A stretch of 64,000 nucleotides of DNA from Laburnicola sp. R22_1 (lineage: Eukaryota; Ascomycota; Dothideomycetes; Pleosporales; Didymosphaeriaceae). Location of the stretch: NCBI GenBank assembly GCA_014281115.1, contig JACONQ010000011.1, forward strand, positions 1,426,001 through 1,490,000, read 5' to 3'. A program made the position numbers and the translations under genes. Under the pieces are notes generated by a model, which saw only the letters and a list, made by a program, of their open reading frames with translations, did not search any database and was not told where the DNA came from. The number at the start of each line of letters is the position of its first letter. Within the stretch, counting starts at the first letter, position 1. Of the stretch, positions 20,658 through 30,094 are shown one piece after another.

Positions 20658-23600
20658 ATGACTACCGTCACGCCCGCTGGTGTGCCGGATTGGAACAACC
20701 ACAAAGTTCTGCACAGGAACACGCTGCCTCCGCGCGCCTACTTCCACAACTATACGTCCGAGGCGGATGCGCTCTCGCGCGATGTGAGCAGGTCCAAGAC
20801 GCACAGCTTGTCCGGGACCTGGAAGTTCCATCTGGCGTACTCGCCATTCGAAGCGCCCGAAGGCTTCGAAGCGTCGTCTTTCGACACCTCGTCATGGAGC
20901 GACATCGCCGTGCCCGGCATGTGGCAGTTGCAGGGCCACGGAGGCGGCCCTCAATACACCAACGTCAACTATCCCATCCCGGTCGACCCTCCCAATGTCC
21001 CGTTCTTTGACAACGAAACGGGCTCCTATGTGAGGAACTTCACCGTGCCGAAGGAATTCCACAACGATCAAATTCGCCTGAGGTTCGAGGGCGTGGATTC
21101 GTCGTACCACGTGTGGGTGAATGGTAAGGAAGTGGGCTATTCCCAGGGCAGTCGTAACCCGGACGAATTCGATGTCACGGCTTTCGTGAACCTGGACGGA
21201 GAGAACACGCTTGCCGTGAGGGTGTATCAGTGGTGTGATGGGACCTATATTGAGGATCAGGATCAATGGTGGCTCAGTGGCATGTGCGTTCGCATGGCCT
21301 TCTCAATTGGTACTTTTGCTGACTCGGCCCAGTTTCCGAGATGTCTTTCTCATTGCATTTCCCCAGACGTCCCGCATCGAGAATCTACACGTGCAGACCT
21401 TGTTGGATGCTACGTATACAGATGCGGAGCTCAAAGTCAGCATTGAAACTACAGGGACTGGCAGCGTCAATATCAAGCTTTTCGATGCCGATATGAATCC
21501 CGTCACCAGCGCCTCGACGACGACGAGCAACGAGGATGGCAGAAAGTGGGCCATCTCGTTGCGTGGTCAAAACCCTCACAAGTGGACTGCTGAATCGCCG
21601 TATCTCTACCACCTGATCATTTCGTTGGATTCGGAGCAGTACATCTCGACTCGCGTGGGATTCCGACAGGTCGAGATCAAGGATGGCCTGCTCCAGGTCA
21701 ACGGCAGTAGAGTCGTCTTCCGCGGTGTCAACCGTCACGAGCACCACCCCAAGTTTGGCCGGGCTGTTCCGTTGGACTTTCTCAAACATGATCTGTTGAC
21801 CATGAAGCGCCACAACATCAACGCTATCAGGACATCTCACCAACTGAACGATCCACGCATGTACGATCTCGCAGATGAAATGGGCTTCTGGTTAATCGAC
21901 GAAGCGGATCTGGAATGCCATGGCTTCGAGGTTGTAGGCCACCGGGAGAAATGGACGACGGATAACCCGGAATGGGAGGCGGCTTACATTGACCGTGCTG
22001 AACACCTTATCAAGCGCGATCAACTTCATCCGTCCATCATCATCTGGAGTCTTGGGAATGAAGCCTGGTTTGGAGAAAACTTCAGATCCATGTACAGGCA
22101 TATCAAGGAGTACGATGATAGTCGACCGATCCACTACGAGCCGGATCATAACGCCGAAACTATGGACTTGTACTCGAGGATGTATATGAGCGTCGATTGG
22201 ATTACTGATTTTGGGAAACAGGGGATCAAGGACAAACCGCTAATTCTTTGCGAGTTTGTGAGTGACTCTTTTAACGTTGGAAGTTCCTTCACTGACAGTC
22301 TGGCAGATCCACGCCATGGGCAACGGGCCAGGCAACATCAAAGAATACATCGACGTTTTCTACAAGTATCCAAATGTCCAGGGTGGCTTCGCTTGGGAAT
22401 GGGCCAATCACGGTCTGTTGACCAAGGACAAGGACACGGGCGACGAGTACTATGGCTACGGTGGCGATTTTGGAGAGCTCGTGCATGACTCTAACTTCGT
22501 CATGGACGGGCTTTTGGATTCCGATCATACGCCTGCCCCGGGGCTGATTGAGTACTCGAAAGCGATCGAGCCTGTGCAGCTTTTGAATAGCGACGGCGAT
22601 ACGGCTACTTTCATCAACCGATACGACTTCATCACGTTGGATCACCTCGATCTTTCCTGGCATGCTGTGGATGAGGGTGAAGAAGATGCGAGCAAGGGTG
22701 AGCTCACGATTCCGTCTGGCGTTGGTCCAGGGGAGGAGTTTGAACTGGAGCTTCCGAAAGTGCATTCCGCCAAAGGCGAAATCGTCATCCACTTTACCTT
22801 CAAACTCAAGGAAGACACAATCTCGCTATCGAAAGGATGGGCTGTCGCGACAATCGAAGCAGTTGTCAAGACTTGCTCTACTCTGCTGACTCCAGCATCA
22901 TCTGACAAAGACCTGAAAGTGGACACTGTTTCTCGCCACATCCTCCACATCAGCAGCGAGAAATCCACCTGGACCTTTAACACGCTCCACGGCCACATCG
23001 CCTCCTGGACCAAGAACGGCACCGAGCTCATCTCCAAACCGCCTGAGCTCTCCATCTTCCGCGCCCAAACCGACAACGACATTCCCCAAGACGGCTGGAA
23101 CTGGACCGACCGCCGCCTCCCCCTCGCCTCCCCCTCGACCCGCAAAGTCGAACACTCGCAGCCAACACCACAATCCCTCGAGGTAACCGTCCACCAAAAG
23201 ATCGCTCCCCCGGTCTTCAACTGGTGCCTCGAATGCACCATCACCTACACCTTCAACAGCGACGGCACCGTCCGCGCCCACGTAACCGGCGCCCCCAAAG
23301 GCGTCAATCCCCCGCACACCCTCCCCCGTCTAGGCTTCGTCCTCGAAATGCCGCACGCCTTCCAGAGCGTAAAATGGTGGGGCCGCGGGCCCGGCGAATC
23401 CTACCGCGACTCCAAACTCAGCCAGCTCGTCGGCTTGCACTCCGCGACGAGCATCGACGCCCTCTGGACCGACTACGAATGCCCGCAGGAAAGTTCGAAT
23501 CGCACGGACACGCGGTGGCTGCTGGTTTCGTCGCCGGAGGCGGAGACGTCGCTGTTGGCGCAGTTTGTTGACGGCGGCGAGGAGAGGAAGTTGTTCGATT

Positions 23601-23800
23601 TTCAGGTTGCGCATTATCGGATGCAGGATGTGGCGGATGTGGGGCATCCGTATCAGTTGCATAAGAGGAAGAGGGAGGAGGTGGTGCTTAGGTTGGATGC
23701 GGTGCATCATGGGTTGGGGACGGGGAGTTGTGGGCCCAAGACTTTGGACGAGTATGCGTTGCATACGAGGCCGTTTGAGTTTGAGGTTTTGTTGCAGTGA
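20658..23800 (+). CDS. Beta-galactosidase, glycoside hydrolase family 2 (intracellular)
   Basis: Three exons: 20658-21283, 21333-22257 and 22307-23800, with two 49-bp introns. The total is exactly 1015 codons, giving 1014 residues, close to E. coli LacZ. Order: an N-terminal sugar-binding jelly-roll (IAVPGMWQLQGHGGGPQYTN), WWLSGIFRDV across intron 1, the GH2 signature RGVNRHEHHPKFGRAV, the acid/base in WSLGNEAWFG (Glu at about 452), the nucleophile in ILCEF-IHAMGNGPG across intron 2 (Glu at about 516), and the Bgal small-chain domain with WWGRGPGESYRDSK. No signal peptide, so it acts inside the cell on imported lactose or beta-galactosides. This fits the divergent permease. All catalytic residues are present and the frame is intact. 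Confidence 0.95.
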
Positions 23801-24773
23801 GGGGAGGGAGTTGGCGATGTGAGCTTCGGCGTGGAAATGTTTACGTAGAACTAACTAGTTGGGTGGGTAGCGTAGATTGTGAATCCATGTTGTCTTTAGA
23901 TCGATTCTCGTCTTTGTTTGGAAAATTCGCACTTGTAATATGTTATCTCGAACACTTTGAAATGTAGTAAATACTCCCCATCGAACATATACTACTGCAT
24001 ACTTAAATCTATAGACTTACTACTTCTATCTCCTTATAACTACTCACCCTTCTACACACACATATATATACACGCACACACATACACATATATATATACA
24101 CACACATAGACACACACACACACACATAGACACACACACACACACACACATAGACACACACACACACACACACACATAGACACACACACACACACACACA
24201 CATAGACACACACACACACACACACACACATAGACACACACACACACACACATAGAGCTAGCTAGCAAAAAGATATTATAAACGAGTAACATTTCCGTTA
24301 AAAAGGCATGTGCTGCCTCCTCTTGGTCAGGTCGAGAAAGGCCACTTCATCGTGTCCTGCAGACGGCAGGAAAAAGGCAGTTTGGCTCGTGACATCGGTG
24401 CGAATATTCCGCTATGCGACCTGGAATTTCGGAGGGACACATTTCGTTCTCCCCTCACCGTGGAGGTAATGGCTAAGGAACCAGTGTCACTTCCGCGCTG
24501 GAAGCCCGACCGTCGCCTCATCACCGCTCGAATGCAACAAGCCTGGTGCCCTGACTGAGAGTGAAGACCCGTTTGCACGGCCGGCAGGGGGTGCGCGACC
24601 CGCGTTCAACCGTCCTCGTTGCTGGTTCATGCGTTCGTACATGTGCAGCCTGCTGTGCGCGGTTTTGGACGGGAGCTAGCCTGTGTACATGTCCTAGATC
24701 ATCCCCACGATCGTCTTCAGGTTCTCGAGGTTGTACGTGATCTTGGATCTCTGCGCCAACTCTGTGCGACTTT
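23801..24773. other. Flank between GH2 gene and the virus-like polymerase
   Basis: Holds the GH2 3' flank, the CA microsatellite at 24053-24256 and about 500 bp left of the polymerase homology. On the minus strand, 24560-24745 reads in one frame as NLENLKTIVGMI, stop, DMYTG, stop, LPSKTAHSRLHMYERMNQQ. The codon choice resembles that of the polymerase, so this may be debris of a second foreign gene. Confidence 0.4.
24053..24256. repeat. CA microsatellite with periodic TAGA interruptions
   Basis: About 200 bp of (CA)n. It begins mixed with TATATA tracts. From about 24105 it is a run of blocks of (CA) 7-11 units, separated at fairly even spacing by TAGA, so it is also a short minisatellite. Apparent cysteine/valine frames on the minus strand are artefacts of the repeat. 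Confidence 0.95.
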
Positions 24774-24791
24774 CTGATCGACTTCACGAAC

Positions 24792-26795
24792 GTGATCCTG
24801 TCGAGCTGGATCGAGCCCGAGAACATGTCCAGGGACACGGAGACGTACCTGACCGGGATCTCGTTCAGGCTCGCGAAGCAGAATATGAGGGTGCTCGTGG
24901 TCGCCTGCTTGCACATCACCCTGCCCTCGGAGACGATCATGAACGTGGACGCCGACAACCCCGGCGAGACGCTCGGGTACACGCCCTCGACCTCGAACGA
25001 GCTCTGGAAGCTGAGGATGGCCTCGATAGCAGGCTACGGGCCGTGCGGGAATGTGGGCCCGGGCTTGAAGGACCCCCTGAAGCCACCCAAGCTCTTGATC
25101 GTGGGCCTGGACATCGAGGTCAGCACGTACGCGAGGAACGGCGAGATGACGCTCCCGCACGACGACATCCTCAGCATCACGATATCAAACGGGGGCTGGT
25201 ACACGAAGGAGTTCAAGGACATCTGCATCTGCATGTACACGAACGGATTCGTGCGCGAGACCAAGTGGGAGGACGGGAGGAGCCCCCTGATCGTGAAGGT
25301 GAAGTCGGGCGGGCACGCGGTGGAGATGGCGTACAAGGTCTTGAAGTCGATCAACCCCGACTTCGTGACCATCCACAACGGCTTTAACTACGACCTAAGG
25401 TACATGGCGGCCTCGTGCGCAAACATCGAGGGGATCATGGACAAGTTCGACGAGTGGAGGCTGGGCAACGTCAGCGTCGGGGTCTTCTGGAGGCTCCCGT
25501 ACGGGATGATGTGCGTCGACACGATGTACTACGCCCACAAGATGGAGAACAAGGTGTGGAACTCGTTCTCGTTGGCGTACATGTCCAACCAGTACGGCTT
25601 GCCCCCGAAGCTGGACACGGACACGATGCAGATCGACACCTCGGAGAACAACATGACGAACATGATCACGTACAACTGCAGGGACTTGGACCTGCACGCG
25701 TGGCTGGCCATGCGCATGAAGCTGTGCGAGCGCGTGTGCGTGCTGGCGGGCCTGTCCAGGAGCCCGATCTGGGACTCGATCGCGAACAACGCCGGGAAGA
25801 TGGTCTACTGCTTGGAGCAGTCCAAGGCGATGAGCATGGACAAGTGGGTGGACTTGAGCACAAAGTCGGGGTCGGACGCGGACCACTTCGAGGGCGGCTA
25901 CGTCCTAGAGCCACGTGGGTGCTACAAGGGCGTGATTATGATCGACGGCAACTCCCTGTACGGGTCCATCATGGTGGAGATGGGCATCTTCGTCGACAGG
26001 TGCATCTCCGCGGACACGCTCGAGGAGTTGTTGGAGAAGGCTGGCGTGGAGATGCCCATGGGCATGGACGAGCCCGAGATCGACGACCTGATTGAGTTTC
26101 CGGGCCTGGTCGTGATGAGGAGCAAGAACAAGTACCTAGGCGTGATGTCGGGTGGCCCCACGCTGCTGAGCGGAATCCTGAAGGCGCTCATCTCCATGAG
26201 GAAGCAGTACAGGAAGGACGGAGACGAGGTCACAGCCGGGTGCTGCAAGGTCCTCACGATGAGCGCGTTCGGGGTGTTCGGGAGCAAGCACGGGGACATC
26301 TCCTCGAAGACGTGCGCCGAGATCATCACGTTCGCGGCCAGGTTCTACCTCAGGATGATGATCTCGGTCGCGCGCAGCTGCGGGTTCAACGTCATCTACG
26401 GGGACACGGACTCGATCTTCGTCGAGGTCAAGGGTGAGGACGAGAACACCTGCATGGAGAGAGGCGAGATCGTGAAGCAGAAGATCGTCGAGCGCGTGAA
26501 GGGGACCGTATTCGAGAACGTGGGCGCGGACATCAAGGGAAACTACATGTCGATTGTGATCACGAGCAAGAAGAAGTACGAGGCCGTGATGTGGTCTGGG
26601 GAGGTGGAGACGAAGGGTATTGTCGAAACCTTGGAACTATCGCATGTTGCGTGTGGGCTACGGTCAGACTTCGGCAAACGTGAGGCAGGGCGCAGCGGAA
26701 TCAACGGAAGGTCAGCTCGTCAGTTCGTTAACCTGTCGCAGTCTGAGGCGCGTCAGACAAAGTACACCGTAGATAGATACTGTGAGTATCTGTAA
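24792..26795 (+). CDS. Virus-like family-B DNA polymerase, truncated (endogenised fragment)
   Basis: An open frame of 667 codons without introns (first ATG at 24825). Homology appears to start near 24774. Exonuclease motifs are Exo I GLDIEVST (Asp 107, Glu 109), Exo II HNGFNYDLRYM (Asp 201) and Exo III YNCRD (Tyr 294, Asp 298). Polymerase motifs are A, IDGNSLYGSIM (Asp 385); B, KVLTMSAFG (Lys 486); C, YGDTDSIFV (Asp 538 and 540); and TSKKKY (593-596). Both catalytic centres are thus complete. The protein stops resembling the family near ETKG (about residue 608), just where the thumb begins; about 60 unrelated codons follow. The N-terminal domain is short or missing. The layout is that of polymerases of large eukaryotic DNA viruses, not of protein-primed linear plasmids or of host delta/zeta. 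Arginine is AGG in 17 of 24 codons by my count. It lies between fungal genes, so it is integrated. A silent relic or an expressed domesticated gene cannot be told apart here. Confidence 0.85.
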   Translation: MILSSWIEPENMSRDTETYLTGISFRLAKQNMRVLVVACLHITLPSETIMNVDADNPGETLGYTPSTSNELWKLRMASIAGYGPCGNVGPGLKDPLKPPKLLIVGLDIEVSTYARNGEMTLPHDDILSITISNGGWYTKEFKDICICMYTNGFVRETKWEDGRSPLIVKVKSGGHAVEMAYKVLKSINPDFVTIHNGFNYDLRYMAASCANIEGIMDKFDEWRLGNVSVGVFWRLPYGMMCVDTMYYAHKMENKVWNSFSLAYMSNQYGLPPKLDTDTMQIDTSENNMTNMITYNCRDLDLHAWLAMRMKLCERVCVLAGLSRSPIWDSIANNAGKMVYCLEQSKAMSMDKWVDLSTKSGSDADHFEGGYVLEPRGCYKGVIMIDGNSLYGSIMVEMGIFVDRCISADTLEELLEKAGVEMPMGMDEPEIDDLIEFPGLVVMRSKNKYLGVMSGGPTLLSGILKALISMRKQYRKDGDEVTAGCCKVLTMSAFGVFGSKHGDISSKTCAEIITFAARFYLRMMISVARSCGFNVIYGDTDSIFVEVKGEDENTCMERGEIVKQKIVERVKGTVFENVGADIKGNYMSIVITSKKKYEAVMWSGEVETKGIVETLELSHVACGLRSDFGKREAGRSGINGRSARQFVNLSQSEARQTKYTVDRYCEYL

Positions 26796-27040
26796 TGAAG
26801 TCCCACCGGAGTAGCAGACATGGCGATGTCCTAAAATAGCGAGAGCGTGGAGTATTGGAGAGGGAACATCGGGGTCGCCAGCCCCTCACCCCCTTACCGA
26901 GCCCGGACCATCCTCCACAGTCCCTGCGCTCGACCTCGGATTCATGTTTCTGCTCGCCTGTGCCTTTAAACAGCATTTTGCTTCAAGAACCTCTGGCGTG
27001 TTTGCGCGTTGCGTGTTCTCCGACTCATCTCAACATTGAA

Positions 27041-27136
27041 ATGCCCCCGAACGCCTTCCGCCATGGTTCCGACACGATGAGCCCGGCCCACCGCATCCGT
27101 TCCGCAACCACGCCGTCGTTCCCTTCAGCATGCTGA
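27041..27136 (+). promoter_or_regulatory. Upstream ORF overlapping the regulator's start codon
   Basis: A 31-codon frame (MPPNAFRHG...) whose TGA overlaps the ATG of the Zn2Cys6 gene as ATGCTGA. Such an overlap can cause termination-reinitiation or damp translation. It only matters if the transcript begins upstream of 27041, which I cannot see. Confidence 0.4.
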
Positions 27137-29370
27137 CGGCGCCCACGACGACAGCTGCTGCTTCGACGGCCAACTCCCGCCGCGTCCCCCTCGATAAGCG
27201 AAAGCGCGCCGAGACGAGCTGTGACAAATGCAAATCGCGAAAGCAAAAGTGTAGGAAAGAGCCGGGTCAAGAGTCATGCAAGTACTGCACTGTCCACAAC
27301 ATCGAGTGCCAGACAACGCAGCCCCGCAAGAAGAGGCTCTATGGCAGTGTCGAAAGCTTGGGCAACCGACTGGCGCTGCTAGAGTCGCTAGTCAAAGGGC
27401 TGCTCCCTGAAGCTGATGTATCCAACCTAGAAGAGATGCGTCAGTTGGGCCTCTCGCTCGGCATCGCGCTTCCAGACTCCCCGCATGGCGATGCCAACGG
27501 TGAGCAGAACAATGCCTCGGGCAGTGAAGAAGAAGAGTCGCTGTCTCTACTGCCGGACCAACAGGGACAGGTCCAGTTTATCGGACCCGCAAGCTCCTTT
27601 TCGTTCCATCTCAAATTGCGCGCTCTATGCGGTCAGAGCACCTTCCGCGAATTTGTGCTGTTTGGCAAGAATCCGGCCGAGCAGGCTTCCGCCGAAAGGA
27701 ACAGTGACTCGCGCCCGGGATTGTCACGGAATGCGTTTTCTGCCTTCGATTACAACTCCCCGGGACATCAGCAGCGCATGCCTGCCGCAGAGGCTGCAAC
27801 CTACGAGTCGCTAGTAGTGGCATACTTCGAACACGTAAACGCCGATTTCCCTATACTGCACGAGCCGTCCTTTCGAGAGGCATACGAGGGATGGCTGGTA
27901 AATCCCGCAAAGGCAGACCTGGCCTGGCAGTGCAGCTTTCTTTGCGTGCTACTACTCGCTCGCCGTGTCGGCATCGTACATGTTACGGAAGAGCAAGAAA
28001 AGCTGTGGTGGGAGCGTATCCAGACGGTGCTCCCGGTCGTGATATTCACCTCCAGCGTCACGGCAGTTCAGGCGCTCATGCTGGCCGCTGTCCATCTGCA
28101 CAACACGAACCATCGGGACGCCTGCTGGAACCTCACAGGAACGGCGATTCGGATAGCATTCGCGATTGGACTCCACCAAGACAAGGCTAGTTTGTCGCAG
28201 ACACCACTCGCGAGGGAGCTGCGAAAGCGGCTGTGGTGGACGCTGTACGCCTTCGAGCAGTTGCAGGTTTCATCGTACGATCGCCCTAGCGCGATTGAAC
28301 ACAACGTCCCAAAGATCAGTTGTTCCAATGAGCGCATCCTCGGGTCATCCGCCATCTTTCCGCCAGATTACTTCCGATGGATGGATCGCATGGTCGTGCA
28401 TTTAGGCTCTGTTTGTCGTGCACCAAAGCAGGTTAAATCAAATTCGAGTGACGAATCGTACGCAGGACCACTTTCCCCTGCAGCAGGAGTGCTCAGGGAA
28501 TTAGAGCGGTGGAAGAGTGACCTGCCACAACATTTACGTTTGGAAGCGGTAGATGCGTCACCTCCTATATTCCACCGGCCTGTGCTACTTTTACACGCCC
28601 TACATCACTACACTGTCACAGTGTTGTGCAGAGCGGCACTCCTTGCGCGAGCGACAACGCTCTTGAAAGAGAACAGAGACTCTACTAATGTCGCACTCAT
28701 TGGCATGTCAGACGCTTGCACCGACTCTGGGCGCATTCTTGCCGAGATATTACTAAAGCTCGACGCTATCGGTAAATTGAATGTTACCACCTGGGGGGAT
28801 ACATGGTACGCCCTAGCATCCAGCTCCGTACTCGTTCTGAATCTGGTTTGCCTCCAAAAGACAGGGGGTGATGCCTCCGAGTCACGCATCTTCTTGTCGC
28901 AGCTCGCAGAGGTAACTCGGCGCCACCTGAGAAACCGACACATGCCTGGCACACTCGCAAAATTTGCTTCTCTCGTTATGGAGTTGCATTCTGTGACCAA
29001 CTCTATGGTCGCGAGCCAAACAGCACAACCCGATGTGCGATCCGAGTCTGTATCGGTCAATCAAGCACTGCATCCTCAACAGCAAGTGCTACCTTTTGCA
29101 TACTCCCAAACGAGAACCAACAATGGCGCGTATATCTTTGCGGATAACGTACCAGGTCGCTATTACCCAGAGACGGAGTTTTCGGCCGCTGCAGCCTACT
29201 CCAACACTCGAGACGACCGTAGTACGCAGATGCAGTTTATGGACTTTACCATAAACAACATATACGATTGGAATTGGGGGGACGTGGGAAACCTGCTAGG
29301 TAACGATGGTGCGCATGGCCACCAAGTCGCGCCTGGTCCACCTGGGTCAGCTCGGGGACCACTTATGTGA
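27130..29370 (+). CDS. Zn2Cys6 fungal transcription factor
   Basis: A 746-residue intronless frame. The N-terminal zinc cluster has Cys at 31, 34, 41, 50, 53 and 60 (CDKC, KSRKQKC, CKYC, IEC), giving CX2CX6CX8CX2CX6C, with a basic linker (PRKKR) and a coiled-coil-like stretch, VESLGNRLALLESLVKGLLP. The middle carries the fungal-specific regulatory domain: ADFPILHEPSFREAYEGW, then CWNLTGTAIRIAFAIGLHQD, then ELRKRLWWTLYAFEQL. The C-terminus is polar and likely activating. It would act in the nucleus as a pathway regulator. Nearby GH2, permease and GH35 genes make a role in galactoside or hemicellulose use attractive, but that is inference from position only. Start chosen at 27130 because it gives the usual distance to the zinc cluster. 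Confidence 0.9.
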   Translation: MLTAPTTTAAASTANSRRVPLDKRKRAETSCDKCKSRKQKCRKEPGQESCKYCTVHNIECQTTQPRKKRLYGSVESLGNRLALLESLVKGLLPEADVSNLEEMRQLGLSLGIALPDSPHGDANGEQNNASGSEEEESLSLLPDQQGQVQFIGPASSFSFHLKLRALCGQSTFREFVLFGKNPAEQASAERNSDSRPGLSRNAFSAFDYNSPGHQQRMPAAEAATYESLVVAYFEHVNADFPILHEPSFREAYEGWLVNPAKADLAWQCSFLCVLLLARRVGIVHVTEEQEKLWWERIQTVLPVVIFTSSVTAVQALMLAAVHLHNTNHRDACWNLTGTAIRIAFAIGLHQDKASLSQTPLARELRKRLWWTLYAFEQLQVSSYDRPSAIEHNVPKISCSNERILGSSAIFPPDYFRWMDRMVVHLGSVCRAPKQVKSNSSDESYAGPLSPAAGVLRELERWKSDLPQHLRLEAVDASPPIFHRPVLLLHALHHYTVTVLCRAALLARATTLLKENRDSTNVALIGMSDACTDSGRILAEILLKLDAIGKLNVTTWGDTWYALASSSVLVLNLVCLQKTGGDASESRIFLSQLAEVTRRHLRNRHMPGTLAKFASLVMELHSVTNSMVASQTAQPDVRSESVSVNQALHPQQQVLPFAYSQTRTNNGAYIFADNVPGRYYPETEFSAAAAYSNTRDDRSTQMQFMDFTINNIYDWNWGDVGNLLGNDGAHGHQVAPGPPGSARGPLM

Positions 29371-30094
29371 GCAGACAAAGAAAATCAAAACTATACAAAC
29401 ATTGTCGTGCATTTTCTGTTCCATGAACAAATATAGGTTGATGACTCTTTGACGCGCCGTGGATAACCCTCCTTAGCCTCGCGTTGGTACCATCTTCCTC
29501 ATTGTACTCCCTAATACATCTCTTGCCTACCAGCGAACTCAACTACAGCGTCAATCCAGGGCCTAGCGTCATCAATTTATCCACTCAATATCCGGGCAGC
29601 ACGCCGAACGCTGTACACAGTAGATTCCTCATAGAGTCTAGAGTGGTCGGGCTTTGTACCAGAGTGGGATTGTGTAAAACGAGTGTGCGTCTTTCGTGGG
29701 CACGTATCGTGGGCTGACATGAGCCTTTTCTATACCAATCGCACGCATATTCTTAGTATTGAAGGGATGTTGGCACGAAGTTGATCCTAGCTGCATCGGA
29801 CGATAGGTAGCCGAGGGTAGATACGCTGGGCCAATCCGGGTTCCCCGCTTTGACGTCGCCTTTTCTCTGCGCTATCTTCCTGCGTACTTCACGGGATGTA
29901 ACTTCATATCGCTGCAGTGAAGATTGTTGCGCAATATAGCATAGTCGCCAGGTCAGCGCTGCCATATGGAAATGGGGTCTCCACCACGATGCTTGCTCCT
30001 CCTGCCAGACTAACCTCATGTCCCTACATATAACAGCTATATCCTACCTCCCCCTAAATCGTCATCTCGACCATATAGCTAATAAACCGCTAAC
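29371..30094. other. Intergenic region upstream of the GH35 pseudogene
   Basis: No gene seen. It includes the regulator's 3' flank and what should have been the GH35 promoter. Confidence 0.4.

Noticed and set aside
24009..24292. Cysteine/valine-rich frames on the minus strand across the CA repeat
   Set aside because: They are translations of a microsatellite in three frames and would exist in any (CA)n tract.
24731..26095. Alternative frames of 147-226 codons over the polymerase
   Set aside because: They result from the high GC of the polymerase gene; only one frame has motifs.
24792..26795. Protein-primed polymerase of a mitochondrial linear plasmid or a Polinton
   Set aside because: The gene is GC-rich, has the KKKY and YGDTDS layout of cellular/viral replicative enzymes, lacks flanking inverted repeats, and shows no terminal-protein region; a search would settle it.
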